DNA of 64,000 bases from an uncultured Acidobacteriaceae bacterium (GTDB lineage Bacteria > Acidobacteriota > Terriglobia > Terriglobales > Acidobacteriaceae). Both the position numbers and the translations under genes were made by a program. The stretch is taken from positions 1 through 64,000 of the forward strand of contig CAIWFH010000166.1 of NCBI GenBank assembly GCA_903911925.1, given 5' to 3'. Positions 61,106 through 64,000 of this stretch are shown here, one piece after another; the first letter of the stretch is position 1, and each line of letters starts with the position of its first letter. Under the pieces are notes generated by a model. That model made no database searches, was not told where the DNA came from, and worked only from the letters and a program-made list of their open reading frames with translations.

Positions 61106-63052
61106 TTACTGCGCGCGCGGCTCGCCGGTGGCGAGGAAGGCTACGCCGGAGAGATTGTCGCCAGAGGCAAGAACATCGCGAAGTTTTTCTGGATTGGGTC
61201 CGCTGCGAGTGGCGGCCGCCTGAAGAAGGCCCAGGGCTGCGGCCGGCGTGGTGGCGGCGGGCAGGCGGAAGATCCAGGGAACGTTCGTAGAGGTGAGCGC
61301 CTTGTCGCTGCTGAGGGCGATGACGGGGACGAAGGCCTTGAGCGCCAGTTGCTCGGCCAGGTGCGCTGCATCGCGATCGAGAGCCAGGATGGCAAGAGCG
61401 TGCTTGTCCATGAGCGCGTGAACGAGTTGGGTTGAGGCAGCGCCCCAATTCTGATCGCTCGAGACAGGCAACAGCGTGAAGGTCTGGCCGCTTGCGGCAG
61501 CGGACGCCAGGGCGGCCTGCATCTCCGGCGACTGCGCAACCTGGGCGGCGCGCGGGCCAAAGAGGACGACGCTCAGCGGACCTGAAGGCAGGTTGCTGGA
61601 GTGGGGTCCGGCGTAGGTTACGCCTTCTTCGCCGACCCGGGCGTAAGGCACCGGACTCGCCTGCGCGGGCACCTGCGGTGCGGCCAGCGTCTTTTCCATC
61701 GTGGCTATGCGATAAGTGATTGCGCCGTTGTGAACAGTAGCGAGGTACATGGGCGCAACGTTTTTCTGGTTAGGGTCGAAGACCATGGGGCCGGTGACGC
61801 CGTCGTAGTGCTCGATGTTGGCCAGCGCGTCGTGGATGCGGGCGCGATTGAGGCCGGCCTTGCAGATGGAGTCGAGCAGCGCGCTCATGGCGTCGTATGC
61901 CAGCGAAGCGAACTGCTCGGGCTTCTCGCTGAAGCGCGCTTCGAAGCGCTGATTGAAGCTGAGCCAACGCGGATCGTTGCGGGTGGGGTCGTAGGGGAAG
62001 ACAGCCTCAAAGCCTTCGGCGGCCGCGCCGGCTTCATTCAACATGGCCGGGCCGAGGGTGCGATAAGCTCCGAAAACGCGTTGCTTCATGCCGGCGGCGC
62101 GCATCTGCTTGAGGATTCCCGCGGCCTGGGTCTCGTCGGCCCACAGCACCATGGCATCGGCGCGCGACGAAGCGATGACTTTCAATTGCTTCGAGAAATC
62201 CATGTCGCCCGGCATGTACTTCTGTTCAATCACAATCGGATGGCCGAGACGCCGTGCGGCATCGCGCAGTTTGAGAACGCCGAAGCGCCCATAGCGGCTG
62301 TTGACGCGAAGGATTGCCACGCGCTTGAGGCCGAGATCGGTGAAGATGCGGCGGGCCAGGGTGAGGCACTGCACCCGGTCGTCCTGCAGGTCGGTGAAGT
62401 ACCAGGGGATGTAGGTTTCGGGAATCGTCGGGTCGGTGGAGGCGGAATTGACGATGGGAATTTCAGCACGCAGGGCAACGCGCAGCGCGATGTGCGTTGA
62501 CTCGGAACTGATGGAGCCGAAGATGGCCCAGTCCCGATCATCGTAAACCATCTTCACAACTTCGTTCGACGCCGAACCCCAGATGGCGGGGTCGGTAGGG
62601 CGGTCTTCGCCGTAGACGGTCTTGGCCTGCCAGTTGTCGTAGTCGTTGTGCTGCATGAGCTTGAAGGGTTTGCCGCCATAGCCGCCGCGGGCATTGGCTT
62701 CTTCCACGGCTAGCTGCGCGCCGTGCAGCATGCGCTGACCGAAGACGGACTCCGGATTGGGCGCCACGGGGCCAAAGAAGCCGATACGAATTTCAGACAG
62801 GTCTTTAGGGTCAGGAATGTCGCGGCCCGCGCCGGAGTAGATGTTGGGATGAACGTAGTTGAGATCGTAGGGCGCGGCGAATTTCGCGTAAGGGCTCAGG
62901 TCGGCGGGTTCGCCGGCATAGGGCGTGACGATGCGATCGCGCGCCGGTCCGGGCGGGTGAGCGCCGCACTCGCAGACGCGTGCATCCTGCGCCGCGCAAA
63001 CCAACGCGGCGCTTGCAGCCAACATACATCCCAGCAACCATGCCTTGCGCAT
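61106..63052 (-). CDS. Periplasmic ligand-binding protein (branched-chain amino acid/type I PBP family), with a second PBP-like segment
   Basis: IRIGFFGPVAPNPESVFGQRMLHGAQLAVEEANARGG, WAIFGSISSESTHIA, IPIVNSASTDP; C-terminal SVVLFGPRAAQVAQSPEMQAALASAAASGQTF... Confidence 0.87.
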   Translation of the reverse strand: MRKAWLLGCMLAASAALVCAAQDARVCECGAHPPGPARDRIVTPYAGEPADLSPYAKFAAPYDLNYVHPNIYSGAGRDIPDPKDLSEIRIGFFGPVAPNPESVFGQRMLHGAQLAVEEANARGGYGGKPFKLMQHNDYDNWQAKTVYGEDRPTDPAIWGSASNEVVKMVYDDRDWAIFGSISSESTHIALRVALRAEIPIVNSASTDPTIPETYIPWYFTDLQDDRVQCLTLARRIFTDLGLKRVAILRVNSRYGRFGVLKLRDAARRLGHPIVIEQKYMPGDMDFSKQLKVIASSRADAMVLWADETQAAGILKQMRAAGMKQRVFGAYRTLGPAMLNEAGAAAEGFEAVFPYDPTRNDPRWLSFNQRFEARFSEKPEQFASLAYDAMSALLDSICKAGLNRARIHDALANIEHYDGVTGPMVFDPNQKNVAPMYLATVHNGAITYRIATMEKTLAAPQVPAQASPVPYARVGEEGVTYAGPHSSNLPSGPLSVVLFGPRAAQVAQSPEMQAALASAAASGQTFTLLPVSSDQNWGAASTQLVHALMDKHALAILALDRDAAHLAEQLALKAFVPVIALSSDKALTSTNVPWIFRLPAATTPAAALGLLQAAATRSGPNPEKLRDVLASGDNLSGVAFLATGEPRAQ

Positions 63053-63057
63053 TCGAA

Positions 63058-63549
63058 CTACTCCTTGGGCTTGTCGGTGCGGAACATGGCGATGGCTTCA
63101 ATCTCGATGAGCAGCTCGGGACGGCAGAGATGCGCCTGGATGCCGGTGGAGGCGGGCAGCGGATCGAGTCCCTGCTCTTTGAAGAAGGCGGTGCGGCCGG
63201 CGTTGAAGACGTCGTAGTCGCGGTCGATGTCGCGCAGGTAGCAGCTGGTGCGCACGATGTCGTGCCAGGTGCAGCCCTCTGCGGCGAGCAGGCCGGTGAT
63301 GTTGTCAAAGGTGCGCTTCAACTGTGCCGGAAAATCGCCGATGTGGACGCTGACGCCGTTCTCGTCGATGGAGGCAGTGCCGGAGATGAGCAGGATGCAG
63401 ACGCCGCCGATGTCGATACGCATGCCGCGCGAGAACGAGCTCGGCTTGGCGTAGGCATAGGCCTCGTTGAGAACTCCGTGGTTGGTCATGGCGCGCTTTT
63501 CGATGGGCGCGTGTGCGATAGCTTCGAGAATATCCGTAAATGCGTTCAT
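63058..63549 (-). CDS. RidA/YjgF-family protein
   Basis: LLISGTASIDENGVSVHIGDFPAQLKRTFDNITGLLAAEGCTWHDIVRTSCYLRD...LLIEIEAIAMF. Confidence 0.88.
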   Translation of the reverse strand: MNAFTDILEAIAHAPIEKRAMTNHGVLNEAYAYAKPSSFSRGMRIDIGGVCILLISGTASIDENGVSVHIGDFPAQLKRTFDNITGLLAAEGCTWHDIVRTSCYLRDIDRDYDVFNAGRTAFFKEQGLDPLPASTGIQAHLCRPELLIEIEAIAMFRTDKPKE

Positions 63550-63584
63550 GATGATTGCTCCAGTTTTCTGATGGTCGAGATGTC

Positions 63585-64000
63585 TTACGGCTGCCGAATT
63601 CCGTGGCTGAGTCCTTTGGCGGTGGCCACCCAAATGTCGTTGCCTTGAAAGTCGATGCCGAGTACGTAATTGTGGGCCGGCGCGGTGGTGACTGCTACCG
63701 GCGAAACGTTACCTTGTGCGTCGCGTACGGTCATCTCCGGCTTGCCGGAGGTGAGCGATGGACGATAGACGGCCCAGTTGACGCCGTCGTAATAAGCCAG
63801 ACCTTTGTCAGTGCCGAACCAGGCGCGGTTTCCGTCAACGCCCTTGATGGTATTGATAAAGTTCGAGGGAAGCCCACTGTCCTTGGTCAAAAAATTATGC
63901 CAGTAGCGGCCGTCATAGCGGCTGCCGCCAAAGTAAGTGGCCGCCCAGACAATATTGTCAACAAAACTGACTGAAGTGACAATCTCGTGGATTAACCCCT
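63585..64000 (-). CDS. Two-component-regulator-propeller-like beta-propeller protein, C-terminal part (N-term beyond the window)
   Basis: Open frame to the window edge: GLIHEIVTSVSFVDNIVWAATYFGGSRYDGRYWHNFLTKDSGLPSNFINTIKGVDGNRAWFGTDKGLAYYDG...DIWVATAKGLSHG. Confidence 0.8.
   Translation of the reverse strand, partial: GLIHEIVTSVSFVDNIVWAATYFGGSRYDGRYWHNFLTKDSGLPSNFINTIKGVDGNRAWFGTDKGLAYYDGVNWAVYRPSLTSGKPEMTVRDAQGNVSPVAVTTAPAHNYVLGIDFQGNDIWVATAKGLSHGIRQP

Overview
This 64-kb, GC-rich window is gene-dense and reads as ordinary bacterial chromosome. It is most likely Acidobacteriota (Terriglobia/Acidobacteriaceae-like), inferred from an Oar-like TonB-dependent receptor with an N-terminal carboxypeptidase-regulatory domain, carboxypeptidase-regulatory lipoproteins and abundant short dispersed palindromes. 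I call about 45 protein-coding genes, including queG (partial), higBA, ccmCD, aroF, dhaKL, family-5 UDG, clpC, a polyol dehydrogenase/MFS/SMP-30 cassette, a soluble kinase/NtrC/pseudo-receiver cluster, rph, GH20, GntP permease, class II FBA, mscL, rnhB, msrPQ and a PIG-L protein. I saw no rRNA, tRNA, CRISPR array, transposase, integrase or prophage. The most interesting signals are: (1) a dispersed hairpin repeat (about 10 copies) with conserved flanks and a variable but self-complementary stem, mostly 6-28 nt after stop codons, with at least two units (probably three) carried in frame inside queG; (2) a bipartite double-hairpin repeat with a compensatory stem change; (3) an RNase HII fused to a CPCC-type Cys-rich domain; (4) an NtrC-type sigma54 activator whose receiver has lost the phospho-acceptor Asp, next to a soluble kinase and a second degenerate receiver; (5) a merR-family gene interrupted by one in-frame TGA; (6) a 33-codon membrane-peptide ORF absent from the ORF track; (7) a possibly leaderless, operator-embedded higBA promoter. 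All family calls come from reading the translations; no database search was run.
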